A stretch of 64,000 nt of DNA from JAIBCC01 sp963763855 (GTDB taxonomy: Bacteria; Acidobacteriota; Blastocatellia; Pyrinomonadales; Pyrinomonadaceae). Below are positions 8,274-16,126 of this stretch, piece by piece. The notes beneath the pieces were generated by a model. The model worked only from the letters and a program-made list of their open reading frames with translations. It had not been told where the DNA came from and ran no database searches. How positions within the stretch are numbered: position 1 is the first letter of the stretch; each line of letters begins with the position of its first letter. Position numbers and translations under genes: made by a program. The stretch spans positions 1,116,001 to 1,180,000 of the forward strand of contig CAVXPU010000005.1 in assembly GCA_963763855.1 (NCBI GenBank), given 5' to 3'.

Positions 8274-9926
8274 CTATTGCGAACCGTTTGGATTTGTATT
8301 TGAATTGGCGGCGGCAGTTTGAGGTATTTGATTTTGTTCCGCTTGAATTTCTTCGGCAGATTTCCATCCGGCAATTTTGAGCAAATCGATGGCAAATCTG
8401 ATGGGAATCGCCATATTTGCTGCATTACTTTCGGTAAATACACCAAAATTCACACCGATTACTTTACCAGATTGTCCGAAAAGAGGAGCACCCGAGCCAC
8501 CTTCCGCGGTTTTTGCGTCGTGGACGATTCGTTTCGAATCGAGGTCTGTAATCGCACCTTGCGTAGTAAGCGGAACAATTTTCTTGGTTTGAGCCAAGTA
8601 ATTGAGCAACGATTGCCGCGAGTTTCCAAACCTTGCGTTAATTGATTTTGCCTCTGAATCATCGACCATTGCGAGCAATCTGTCAGGTCCATTTGGATAA
8701 CCCATTGTGACTACTGTTTTGCCGACGGCAATTGAATCGGACGAACTTTCCATCGGCAAAACCGGAATATCGGGCGAAACCAAATTCGGATCAATCGTAG
8801 CAATTCCTAAATCTTCACGACCACCGATCTGCTGAATTTTTAGGGGAAATGATTGCGGAAATTGCGGAAAATAAACGACCAGACGTTTAATTCTCGGACG
8901 ACCATTTGATTGCCGCATCATTTGCTTGATCATGTCGTCTTCATCCCAAGGCTGCAAAACATGACGATTTGTAACGATATATCCGCTTCCAACGTGAAAT
9001 CCCGTTCCAATAAAATCGTATTCTACTGCTGTTCCATTGCCTTCAGTTGTCAGACCAACTTGTTGTGGTGGCGGCGGCTCAGGAATTCCTTCTTCGCTGA
9101 TTGACGGGACAGGTTCATACGGGTCAGGCTGGCTGGCAACCGGATCGGGATATCGCAATGTCTTGCCATTTTTGCGATCTACTAAATCGTAAACCCCAAC
9201 TATCAGGCAAACTCCATTGCCATATTCAACCCGCAAATTTGGTGCAAGCGAAACGGTTTTAATAATGTCTTTATTAGTTTTATCAAGATTTCCAAGCTGC
9301 TCATTATTTTGCGTAAGCTGCTGCTCGAGCCTTTTAATTGTCTCGTTTTGAATCTCGGATTGTTGCCGGTTTTCCTTCAATTCGCGATAAAATCCAAAAC
9401 CTAAATAGAATAGACCGCTTAAAACACCGACAGTCAGCGTTAGAAGAATGAGTTTTGTCGTCCAGCTTACTTCACGCAAAAGTTCGCGTACGAATTCACG
9501 CAAAAACGCCTTCGCTTCGTCTCTTTTTGGCGACGCGGCAGAACCGATAGCAGCTTCTTCAATAAATTGTGCAACATGCCGTTGCTCACGATTGGTTGTA
9601 ATTAACGAACTTTGCGTGACGAGAGCGAAGAATGAGAGCGAAAAATCGAAAAGTTTCGATGCAATTACGTCTCCATCTCTGATCGGACTAAACCTGCGGA
9701 CTTGCTTATCATTGAGCGTAAAACCAAGACTTTTATCAAATTCGATCAAGCGATATTCATTTCCTTCACGATGAAGTTGCAGCCAAACGCCTTCAAATTC
9801 TAAATTATGAGTACGAATTTGGAGGTCGCAGGTGTCGTCAGAACCAATCCGGATACTTTCTTCGGTGAACAATTCAGTCCGTTTTTCTTTCCCGACGTTG
9901 ACGTGAATAATAATGCCACTTGCCAT
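8274..9926 (-). CDS. Membrane-anchored FHA-trypsin serine protease
   Basis: About 550 residues from the ATG at 9926; an upstream ATG at 9974 would add 16 residues. Order: an FHA-like beta domain (~1-115, RIGSDDTCDLQIRTHNLEFEG resembling the GR...D.. core), a transmembrane helix (~165-187, KLILLTLTVGVLSGLFYLGFGF), a coiled coil (~188-225), a Pro-rich linker (EPPPPQQ) and a trypsin-like domain. The catalytic triad is His322 (VTNRHV), Asp372 (REDLGIATID) and Ser478 (AEGGSGAPL). The FHA part would be cytoplasmic and the protease extracytoplasmic. FHA domains bind phospho-Thr, so the protease may be controlled by the Ser/Thr kinases of this genome, as inference. Substrate unknown. Confidence 0.8.
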   Translation of the reverse strand: MASGIIIHVNVGKEKRTELFTEESIRIGSDDTCDLQIRTHNLEFEGVWLQLHREGNEYRLIEFDKSLGFTLNDKQVRRFSPIRDGDVIASKLFDFSLSFFALVTQSSLITTNREQRHVAQFIEEAAIGSAASPKRDEAKAFLREFVRELLREVSWTTKLILLTLTVGVLSGLFYLGFGFYRELKENRQQSEIQNETIKRLEQQLTQNNEQLGNLDKTNKDIIKTVSLAPNLRVEYGNGVCLIVGVYDLVDRKNGKTLRYPDPVASQPDPYEPVPSISEEGIPEPPPPQQVGLTTEGNGTAVEYDFIGTGFHVGSGYIVTNRHVLQPWDEDDMIKQMMRQSNGRPRIKRLVVYFPQFPQSFPLKIQQIGGREDLGIATIDPNLVSPDIPVLPMESSSDSIAVGKTVVTMGYPNGPDRLLAMVDDSEAKSINARFGNSRQSLLNYLAQTKKIVPLTTQGAITDLDSKRIVHDAKTAEGGSGAPLFGQSGKVIGVNFGVFTESNAANMAIPIRFAIDLLKIAGWKSAEEIQAEQNQIPQTAAANSNTNPNGSQ

Positions 9927-10072
9927 AAAAAAGTTCGACGTTTTGCACCAAAATCCGAGCTTCGAGTGCATCACTAAACAAGCAAGAATGATAACATAAA
10001 CTCAACAAAAAATTGCCAAGATAAATCCCTAATTCCGACGCAAAAATCATCGCGATTAATCTTGGGGTTGAA

Positions 10073-10101
10073 TTGACTTGCCTTTCCAAAAGTCATATCC
10101 T
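10073..10101 (+). promoter_or_regulatory. Predicted sigma-70 type promoter for rubrerythrin
   Basis: TTGACT (10073-10078), 17 bases, then TATCCT (10096-10101). The -35 hexamer matches 5/6 and the -10 hexamer 4/6. The leader to the ATG at 10145 would be about 37 bases. Confidence 0.45.
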
Positions 10102-10144
10102 TAGATTTACAATAATTCTAAATTACTACTTTCTGGAGGAAATT

Positions 10145-10564
10145 ATGGCAGAACTAAAAGGTTCAAAAACACAACAAAATTTAAAAGATGCATTTGCAGG
10201 CGAATCGCAGGCAAATCGTCGGTATTTATACTTCGCGAAAGTTGCGGACGTTGAAGGTTATCCGGAAGTTGCGGGAAATTTCCGCGATACGGCAGAAGGC
10301 GAAACGGGACACGCACACGGACACATGGATTATCTAAAATCCTGCGGCGATCCGGCGACCGATATGCCTTTTGGTGATTCGGTTTTGAATTTGAAATCGG
10401 CGGTTCACGGCGAAACGCACGAATATACCGATATGTATCCCGGAATGGCGAAAACTGCTCGCGAAGAAGGATTTAATGAAGTCGCGGATTGGTTTGAAAC
10501 ACTTGCAAAAGCCGAAAAGTCACACGCTGGAAGATTCCAAAGTCTATTGGATTCAATTAGTTAA
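10145..10564 (+). CDS. Rubrerythrin lacking the rubredoxin domain
   Basis: 139 residues from the ATG at 10145, preceded by CTGGAGGAAATT; a longer frame starts inside the promoter. The ferritin-like four-helix bundle carries the di-iron ligands in FAGESQANRRYLYFA, AEGETGHAHGH, AVHGETHEYTDMYPG and AKAEKSHAGRF. The C-terminal rubredoxin domain with two CxxC pairs is absent, so this is the short (erythrin/sulerythrin-like) form that needs an external electron donor. It reduces hydrogen peroxide in the cytoplasm. It heads the rubrerythrin / Fe-S CCG protein / DUF3501 cluster, an arrangement found in many bacteria. Confidence 0.9.
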   Translation: MAELKGSKTQQNLKDAFAGESQANRRYLYFAKVADVEGYPEVAGNFRDTAEGETGHAHGHMDYLKSCGDPATDMPFGDSVLNLKSAVHGETHEYTDMYPGMAKTAREEGFNEVADWFETLAKAEKSHAGRFQSLLDSIS

Positions 10565-10573
10565 GATCTTTTG

Positions 10574-10641
10574 AACCACATAGAGACATAGAACACATAG
10601 GTTTATTAAATTTTCTATGTGAACTATGTTCCTATGTGGTT
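10574..10641. repeat. Long imperfect palindrome of ACATAG units
   Basis: Arms 10574-10600 and 10615-10641 are reverse complements with 23 of 27 matches and a 14-base AT-rich loop. Each arm is three degenerate ACATAG-type units. It fills the gap between the rubrerythrin gene and the next start and can fold as a hairpin in the mRNA. It belongs to the class of intergenic palindromes also seen at 11988, 15002, 29100, 42176 and 45495. Confidence 0.7.
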
Positions 10642-10657
10642 AATTTTTTCTAAAAAT

Positions 10658-11986
10658 ATGGACAAAAATATTTCTTACGCACCGACTGACGGGTTGAGCT
10701 ATGATCCGTCCGAAGAAAAATACTGGAACAAAGAAGGTCTAAACAAAGAGATTGAAAGGACTTTCGAGATTTGTCACGGCTGCCGCATGTGTTTTAAATA
10801 CTGCGATTCGTTTCCTTCGCTTTTTTCTTTTATCGACAATAATCACGATGGAAACGTCGCGAAAATTACCGAAAAAGAAACCGAAAAAGTGATGGACGAT
10901 TGTTTCCAATGCAAACTTTGCGAGGTTCAATGTCCATATACCGAACGCGATAATCACGATTTCAGACTCGATTTTCCCAAGCTCGTACATCGCTTCAAAG
11001 CGATTCGCCATAAAGAAAAAGGTGCAACACTGCGTGATAAAATTCTCGGCGATCCTGATAAAGCGGGGAAAATGGCTCGTGTTTTGCCTGTAATAATGGC
11101 GAACACTGCGAACCGCAACAAAATTCATCGTTACTTTTTTGAAAAAGTTGTCGGTGTGCATCGCGATAAGCTTTTGCCCGATTTTGCAGGTGAAACTTTT
11201 GAAAAATGGGCGACTAAAAACGACAAAATTAAAGATGATGGTGAAGTTGTTCTTTTTCAGACGTGTTACGTACAAAACAACGAACCGCAGATTGGTAAAG
11301 ACACTGTTGAAGTTTTAGAGAAGAATCAAGTTAAAGTAGCGTGCTCAAAAGGTTTGGAGTGTTGTGGAATGCCTTCGTGGGAACACGGTCATCTCAAATC
11401 TTTGCAAAAACACGCGAAGAATAACATTGAAAAATTGCTCCCTTTCGTTGAAAAAGGTGCAAAGGTTTTAGCGATAAATCCGACTTGTGCAATGATGCTC
11501 CGTCGCGAATATCCAACACTTGTTGAATTGAAAGATCGTGCAAACGCTGAAAAACTTGCCGCGGCAACGATGGATCCGAGCGAGTATTTATGGTCAATCC
11601 GCAACGAAGAACGCTTTAACACCGATATCAAATCAACGCCCGGCGAAAAACTTTCGTATCACGCACCGTGTCATTTGCGGGCACAATCGGTTGGCTTCAA
11701 AGGTAGAGACCTGCTGCGTAAAATTCTTGGGATTACACCCGCGACGACGATGGAATGTTGCGGACACGATGGAACTTACGCGATGACGGTAGAAGGTTTC
11801 GAACCATCGCAACGCATTGGAAAAAAAGCGTTTGATGGAATGAAACAGGAAAAAGAAGCCGAAGTTTGGGCAACCGATTGTCCGCTTGCCGCGATTCAAT
11901 TTGAACAACACGCTGGCGTAAAACCGATGCATCCGATGTCAATTTTGGCAAAAGCATATCGTGGCGATGATTTTAAGAAGGATTAG
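10658..11986 (+). CDS. (Fe-S)-binding CCG-domain protein, HdrD/GlpC-like
   Basis: 442 residues from the ATG at 10658; the ATG further upstream lies within the palindrome. Two [4Fe-4S] ferredoxin motifs, CHGCRMCFKYCD (~39-50) and CFQCKLCEVQCP (~86-97), are followed by two CCG domains (CSKGLECCGMPSWEHG near 242 and CHLRAQ...MECCGHDG near 350-385). This is the GlpC/HdrD/LutA architecture of electron-transfer proteins that reduce disulfides or pass electrons to quinones. In this gene order the family is thought to supply electrons to rubrerythrin; that is inference here. No membrane segment is seen. Confidence 0.85.
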   Translation: MDKNISYAPTDGLSYDPSEEKYWNKEGLNKEIERTFEICHGCRMCFKYCDSFPSLFSFIDNNHDGNVAKITEKETEKVMDDCFQCKLCEVQCPYTERDNHDFRLDFPKLVHRFKAIRHKEKGATLRDKILGDPDKAGKMARVLPVIMANTANRNKIHRYFFEKVVGVHRDKLLPDFAGETFEKWATKNDKIKDDGEVVLFQTCYVQNNEPQIGKDTVEVLEKNQVKVACSKGLECCGMPSWEHGHLKSLQKHAKNNIEKLLPFVEKGAKVLAINPTCAMMLRREYPTLVELKDRANAEKLAAATMDPSEYLWSIRNEERFNTDIKSTPGEKLSYHAPCHLRAQSVGFKGRDLLRKILGITPATTMECCGHDGTYAMTVEGFEPSQRIGKKAFDGMKQEKEAEVWATDCPLAAIQFEQHAGVKPMHPMSILAKAYRGDDFKKD

Positions 11987-11987
11987 A

Positions 11988-12065
11988 TTAACCACGAACG
12001 AACACAAAAAGACACGAACATTTTCTTTTCCTTTTTCGTGTAAGTTCGTGTTGGTTCGTGGCTAA
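11988..12065. repeat. Long imperfect palindrome of CACGAAC units
   Basis: TTAACCACGAACGAACAC at the left and its approximate reverse complement (GTTCGTGTTGGTTCGTGGCTAA) at the right frame a T-rich centre. Each arm is built of repeated (A)CACGAAC units. It has the same architecture and the same operon as the palindrome at 10574 but a different unit. Confidence 0.7.
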
Positions 12066-12073
12066 AATGTTTT

Positions 12074-12625
12074 ATGAAAAAAGTAGAAAGAAGCGATATT
12101 TTAGACTTCGTAACCTACGAAGAACAACGAGCCGCAATTCGTGCTAACGCAATGCGTGCAAAGGATTTACGACGAATTCACGTTGGCGAAAACCTTACGT
12201 TCTTATTTGAAAATACGGAAACCGTTCGCTATCAAATCCTCGAAATGGTTCGTGCGGAAAAGATGGTAAAAGAAACCGATATTCAACACGAAATCAAGAC
12301 TTACAACGAACTTATCGGCAACAAAGGCGAACTTTGCTGCACGCTTTTGGTCGAAATCGATCATCCAACTGAACGTGCGGAAAAACTCACTAAATGGGTT
12401 GGTTTGCCCGAAAAACTTTATCTGAAATTTGCGGATGGTTCGAAAGCCTTTGCACAAGTGGACGATCGCCAAAATGAAGACGAAAAAATCTCGTCGGTTC
12501 AATTTTTAAAGTTTGATTGCAAAGGAAAAATGCCTATTTCAATTGGCTCTGAGCATTCTGATTTGCAGATCGAAGCCGAGTTGAGCGAACTTCAGATGGA
12601 AGCCTTAAAAAACGATTTGGCTTGA
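12074..12625 (+). CDS. DUF3501 family protein
   Basis: 183 residues. The N-terminus (KKVERSDILDFVTYEEQRAA) and the block RRIHVGENLTFLFENTETVRYQILEMVR match DUF3501, a family of unknown function that almost always sits behind rubrerythrin and the HdrD/GlpC-like protein, as here. There is no cofactor motif or membrane segment. The conserved neighbourhood points to a role in the peroxide-reducing system, as inference. Confidence 0.8.
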   Translation: MKKVERSDILDFVTYEEQRAAIRANAMRAKDLRRIHVGENLTFLFENTETVRYQILEMVRAEKMVKETDIQHEIKTYNELIGNKGELCCTLLVEIDHPTERAEKLTKWVGLPEKLYLKFADGSKAFAQVDDRQNEDEKISSVQFLKFDCKGKMPISIGSEHSDLQIEAELSELQMEALKNDLA

Positions 12626-12635
12626 AGATTTGAGG

Positions 12636-14237
12636 TTAGTTTTCGGGTCTCATCGGAATTTGCAAAGCCTTTATCCGCGAAATCAGCGTTGTTGGTTTTG
12701 AACCCAAAACTTCTGCCGCCCCGTTGTTTCCATACACTTTATAACCCGATTTTTGTAACGCCTTAATTATGTTTTCACGCTCGAGATTCTTCAAATCGTT
12801 GTAACTAAGAATCGACGTTTTGTCAGTTTCCGGCGGGTTTTCGGTCACAATCATCCGATTAATAACTTGCGGCATCGTGAAATTCAGCCGACTGCATTGT
12901 GCGAGAATAATCGCTCGCTCAACTATATTTTGCAGCTCTCTCACATTTCCGGGATACCAATAATTTTCGAGAGTTTTGATGTCGTCGTCGGTTAATTTCA
13001 GCACTTCGCAGTTCATTTTTGCAGCGGATTGTTTGAGAAAATGTCTCGCAAGCGGCTCTAAATCTTCAAGCCGTTCACGCAATGGCGGAAGATGGATTGG
13101 GAAAACGCTGAGTCGATAAAATAGATCCTGCCTGAAATTTCCAGCCTCAACTTCAGCCCATAAATCGCGATTCGTAGCGGCAATTATGCGGACATCAACG
13201 GTTCGCGTGCGGTCTTCGCCAACCCGCTCAAATTGTTTTTCCTGCAAAACACGCAAAAGCTTTCCCTGCATTGCGAGTGGAAGTTCTCCCATTTCGTCAA
13301 GAAAAATCGTGCCGCCATCTGCGAGTTGGAAACGCCCGAGTCGGTCTTTGAAAGCACCTGTAAACGCACCTTTAACGTGTCCGAAAAACTCGCTTTCAAA
13401 CAATTCTGCGGTAATTGCCGCACAATTTACTTTCACGAGCGGTTTATCTCGCCGCGAACTCGCTTCGTGCAACGCTCGTGCGACCATTTCTTTTCCCGTC
13501 CCGCTTTCGCCTGTTAGCAAAACGGTGGCTTCAGAATTTCCGACAAGTTCGATCTGCTGTAAGATTTTCGCCCAAACAGGACTTTTTCCGATTAGAAATT
13601 TGTGCTGCGTGGTTTCGTGAATTTCTTCTTTGAGATAATCATTTTCATCTTCTAATTTTTGCCGGAGCTTTTCGATTTCCTCGAAAGCACGGGCGTTTGC
13701 AATCGCAATCGACGCTTGTTCGGCGTAAACACGAAGCCATTCGAAGCTTTCCTTTGAGATATTTTCCCTCGAAAAAATTGCAATTACGCCCAAAATATCG
13801 TCCTGAAATTTTAGCGGATGTGCGGCGAAACCATCAATTTTTTCTTCGTTTATCCAATCTTGGTCAGCAATCCATGTGCTTTTTGATGTCCGCAAATTAT
13901 CCAGAAAAACCGATTCGCCGCTTTCGGCAACATGTCCGATTTTCCTCACGCCGAGCGGAAAACGCTTAAATTTGCCGTCTAATCCTGACCAATCATTTCC
14001 GCCACTCAGATTTCTGCCGTCGCTCGCCGTGAGGTGCAAACAGCTTGCCTGATTCGGGCAATCCTTACGCATAACGCACGTTTCGCAAATGTCGCCTTTT
14101 TCCACCAACCAAATCCTCGCAAGAGCAACTTCCTGATGTTTCAACATTTGCGAAGTGATTGCCCGCAGCGTTTCCTGCACGGGACTTTTTCGAGTAATTA
14201 AGGCATTTATCGAATTAAACGGAAGTTCGGAGGTCAT
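12636..14237 (-). CDS. GAF-domain sigma-54-dependent activator (bEBP)
   Basis: 533 residues. Residues ~15-185 form a GAF domain containing a Cys cluster (C51-x2-C54-x5-C60-x5-C66) that could bind a metal or Fe-S centre or sense redox. A short coiled linker leads to the AAA+ domain: Walker A GESGTGKE (243-250), the GAFTGA loop that contacts sigma-54 (290-295), and ATNRDLW/GNVRELQ motifs. The C-terminus is a Fis-type HTH (KALQKSGYKVYGNNGAAEVLGSKPTTLISRIK). It is divergent from the AhpD-like operon, whose predicted -24/-12 promoter lies at 14370, with repeated AACGA/TCGTT sites between. That makes it the likely activator of the operon, probably responding to oxidative or nitrosative stress. Confidence 0.9.
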   Translation of the reverse strand: MTSELPFNSINALITRKSPVQETLRAITSQMLKHQEVALARIWLVEKGDICETCVMRKDCPNQASCLHLTASDGRNLSGGNDWSGLDGKFKRFPLGVRKIGHVAESGESVFLDNLRTSKSTWIADQDWINEEKIDGFAAHPLKFQDDILGVIAIFSRENISKESFEWLRVYAEQASIAIANARAFEEIEKLRQKLEDENDYLKEEIHETTQHKFLIGKSPVWAKILQQIELVGNSEATVLLTGESGTGKEMVARALHEASSRRDKPLVKVNCAAITAELFESEFFGHVKGAFTGAFKDRLGRFQLADGGTIFLDEMGELPLAMQGKLLRVLQEKQFERVGEDRTRTVDVRIIAATNRDLWAEVEAGNFRQDLFYRLSVFPIHLPPLRERLEDLEPLARHFLKQSAAKMNCEVLKLTDDDIKTLENYWYPGNVRELQNIVERAIILAQCSRLNFTMPQVINRMIVTENPPETDKTSILSYNDLKNLERENIIKALQKSGYKVYGNNGAAEVLGSKPTTLISRIKALQIPMRPEN

Positions 14238-14248
14238 ACGGTAATAGT

Positions 14249-14303
14249 AACGAAATATCGTTGTTATCGCAACTAAATTTCGTTGAATTATGATATGTCG
14301 TTG
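14249..14303. promoter_or_regulatory. Candidate enhancer (UAS) sites for the sigma-54 activator
   Basis: Three related dyads lie between the activator gene and the operon promoter: AACGAAATATCGTT (14249-14262), CAACTAAATTTCGTTG (14270-14285) and a partial ATGATATGTCGTTG ending at 14303. Their centres are about 22 and 19 bases apart, roughly two helical turns. They sit ~95-145 bases upstream of the predicted start near 14396, the usual place for activator hexamers to bind. Confidence 0.5.
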
Positions 14304-14369
14304 AAATTAGTTTAGACTTAAAATATTGTAAGCTATTGAATTACAGGGGTTTAACTAAACGGATTGTTT

Positions 14370-14385
14370 TGGCATGATTAATGCA
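14370..14385 (+). promoter_or_regulatory. Predicted sigma-54 promoter for the AhpD-like operon
   Basis: TGGCATGATTAATGCA: GG (14371-14372) and GC (14383-14384) are exactly 10 bases apart. It has one C-to-T change in TGGCACG and A for the first T of TTGCA. The start is expected near 14396, about 50 bases before the ATG at 14447. The divergent sigma-54 activator next door supports it. Confidence 0.65.
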
Positions 14386-14446
14386 CTAGTAGAAAGCATA
14401 ACTGAAAGGTTATCAATAATAAATTAATTTTAGGAGATTACATATC

Positions 14447-15001
14447 ATGCAACGAATTACAGCAATCAACCACGAAACAGCGGAAGGCAAAGCGAAAGAA
14501 TTATTAGACGGCGTAAAGGCGAAAATTGGTTTCGCACCGAATTTGATGAAAACTTTGGCGACATCGCCAGCAGTTTTGGAAGCGTATTTAGGCTTCAGCG
14601 GTGCTTTAGGCACGACGTTAAACGCCAAATTACGCGAGCAAATCGCTCTGACGACCGCCGAAATCAACGGCTGTGTTTATTGTGCTTCGGCTCATACAGC
14701 AATCGGAAAAATGTCTGGTTTGGACGAAACGGCGATTTTGAAAGCCCGTCGTGCATCTTCGGACGACGCGAAAGTTGACGCGGCTTTGAAATTTTCGAGT
14801 GCCTTGCTCGTCAGTCGCGGAAAGGTTTCTGAAACGGATATTGCAGCTGTCAAAGCAGCGGGTTATACGGAAAAAGAGATCACGGAGATCGTCGCAAATG
14901 TTGCGTTGAATATCTTTACAAATTATTTTAATGAAACAGCCGGAACGGAAGTCGATTTTCCGGCAATCGAATTTCCATTGGCTAGTAAGGCAGCTGCCTG
15001 A
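14447..15001 (+). CDS. AhpD-like peroxidase-related protein (carboxymuconolactone decarboxylase fold)
   Basis: 184 residues, preceded by TAGGAGA. The active-site pattern ExxxCxxCxxxH is complete: Glu72, Cys76, Cys79 and His83 in AEINGCVYCASAHTAIGK. It is the AhpD-type thiol relay that reduces peroxides, usually with a lipoyl or thioredoxin-like donor. The N-terminal half (GKAKELLDGVKAKIGFAPNLMKTLATSPAVLEAY) is typical of the 'peroxidase-related enzyme' subgroup. It is the first gene of a four-gene redox operon behind the sigma-54 promoter. Confidence 0.88.
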   Translation: MQRITAINHETAEGKAKELLDGVKAKIGFAPNLMKTLATSPAVLEAYLGFSGALGTTLNAKLREQIALTTAEINGCVYCASAHTAIGKMSGLDETAILKARRASSDDAKVDAALKFSSALLVSRGKVSETDIAAVKAAGYTEKEITEIVANVALNIFTNYFNETAGTEVDFPAIEFPLASKAAA

Positions 15002-15060
15002 TTTTACGGGGTTTCGGATTTTGGAAAGGCAATCCTCGATCCGAAATCCCAAATCCAAAA
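15002..15060. repeat. Imperfect palindrome of GGATTT(G) units
   Basis: GGGGTTTCGGATTTTGGA on the left and ATCCGAAATCCCAAATCC on the right can pair with small slips. Each arm contains repeated GGATTT-type units. It fills the gap between the AhpD-like and PNPOx-like genes. Confidence 0.55.
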
Positions 15061-15067
15061 TTGAATT

Positions 15068-15691
15068 ATGTCGCATAAATTTTTCGATCTAACATTTACA
15101 GACAGCGTAAAAGCCGAGCAGGAAAAACACGGTTCGCGGCGAAGTTATTCGCGATATGAAGGCGGCGAATCCGATTTTTATGGCTTAACGGATGCCGAAG
15201 AAGATTTCATCAGCCAACGCGACGGATTTTATATCGCAACCGTAAATAACGAAGGTCAGCCGTATATTCAATTTCGCGGCGGACCGACAGGTTTTCTTAG
15301 AGTTTTGGATGATAAAACGCTTGGCTATGCCGATTTCAAAGGGAATTTGCAATATATCAGCGTTGGGAATTTGTTGGAAAACCACAAAGCCGCGTTATTT
15401 TTGATGGATTATCCGAACCAAAGGCGTTTGAAAATTCTCGCGAATGTTGAGGTAAAAGACGCAAAAGATGTTCCCGAAAGTATCGAGAAATTGACGATGC
15501 CCGATTACAAAGCGAAGATTGAACGTGCGATGATTTTGCACGTTGAAGCCTTCGATTGGAATTGTCCGCAGCATATTACACAGCGTTTTACGATGGAAGA
15601 AGTTAGAAAAATGAATGAGCCGTTGAACGAACACATCGAAAAATTGGAAGCCGAAATTGCCGAATTGAAGAAAGAAAAGGAGCAAAAATAA
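15068..15691 (+). CDS. Pyridoxamine 5'-phosphate oxidase-like flavin protein
   Basis: 207 residues. The split-barrel flavin-binding pattern is seen in FYIATVNNEGQPYIQFRGGPTGFLRVLDDKTLGYADFKGN, with ALFLMDYPNQRRLKILANVEV following. The C-terminal ~40 residues are a charged coiled helix (EHIEKLEAEIAELKKEKEQK). Members bind FMN or F420 or haem; which is used here cannot be told. It is the second gene of the operon, and its stop overlaps the next ATG by one base (15691), so translation is coupled. A role in detoxifying small reactive molecules is inferred from the neighbours. Confidence 0.82.
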   Translation: MSHKFFDLTFTDSVKAEQEKHGSRRSYSRYEGGESDFYGLTDAEEDFISQRDGFYIATVNNEGQPYIQFRGGPTGFLRVLDDKTLGYADFKGNLQYISVGNLLENHKAALFLMDYPNQRRLKILANVEVKDAKDVPESIEKLTMPDYKAKIERAMILHVEAFDWNCPQHITQRFTMEEVRKMNEPLNEHIEKLEAEIAELKKEKEQK

Positions 15692-16119
15692 TGAGTGAAA
15701 CAACACCAAAACCGACCGCAATCAAACCGCCTTTCGACTTAGAAAAGGCACTAGCAAAAGTTCAAGCCGCCGAAAATGCCTGGAATTCACGCGATCCCGA
15801 ACGAATCGCACTCGCCTACACGGAAGATTCCAAATGGCGAAACCGCACCGAATTCGTCAATGGTCGCGAAGAGATCAAGGCTTTGCTCTATCGAAAGTGG
15901 GAGAAAGAGCTCGATTACAAACTTAAAAAAGAACTTTGGGGTTTTCGCGAAAATAGAATGGCGGTAAAGTTTGAATATGAATGGCACGATGCGGACGGCA
16001 ATTGGTTTCGCAGCTATGGAAATGAACTTTGGGAGTTCGACGAAAACGGCTTGATGCGACGGCGTGAGGCTTCGATAAATGATGCTCCGATTTTGGAATC
16101 AGAACGGCGGATTTATTAA
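15691..16119 (+). CDS. DUF1348 / NTF2-like (SnoaL-fold) protein
   Basis: 142 residues. AWNSRDPERIALAYTEDSKWRNRTEFVNGREEI and the tail GLMRRREASINDAPI match DUF1348, a conserved NTF2-fold family. The fold is a cone-shaped barrel with a hydrophobic pocket; many relatives bind or convert small molecules. The function of the family is not known. It is coupled to the PNPOx-like gene and 7 bases before the FMN reductase gene. Confidence 0.82.
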   Translation: MSETTPKPTAIKPPFDLEKALAKVQAAENAWNSRDPERIALAYTEDSKWRNRTEFVNGREEIKALLYRKWEKELDYKLKKELWGFRENRMAVKFEYEWHDADGNWFRSYGNELWEFDENGLMRRREASINDAPILESERRIY

Positions 16120-16126
16120 TTAAACG

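Noticed and set aside
7454..8446. Longer version of the winged-helix protein starting near 8446
   Set aside because: The extra ~64 codons lie in the protease gene in another frame; GTG at 8254 right after the protease stop is more likely.
10574..12065. Repeated short units that might be a CRISPR array
   Set aside because: Units of 6-8 bases without spacers, arranged as palindromes; no cas genes in the window.
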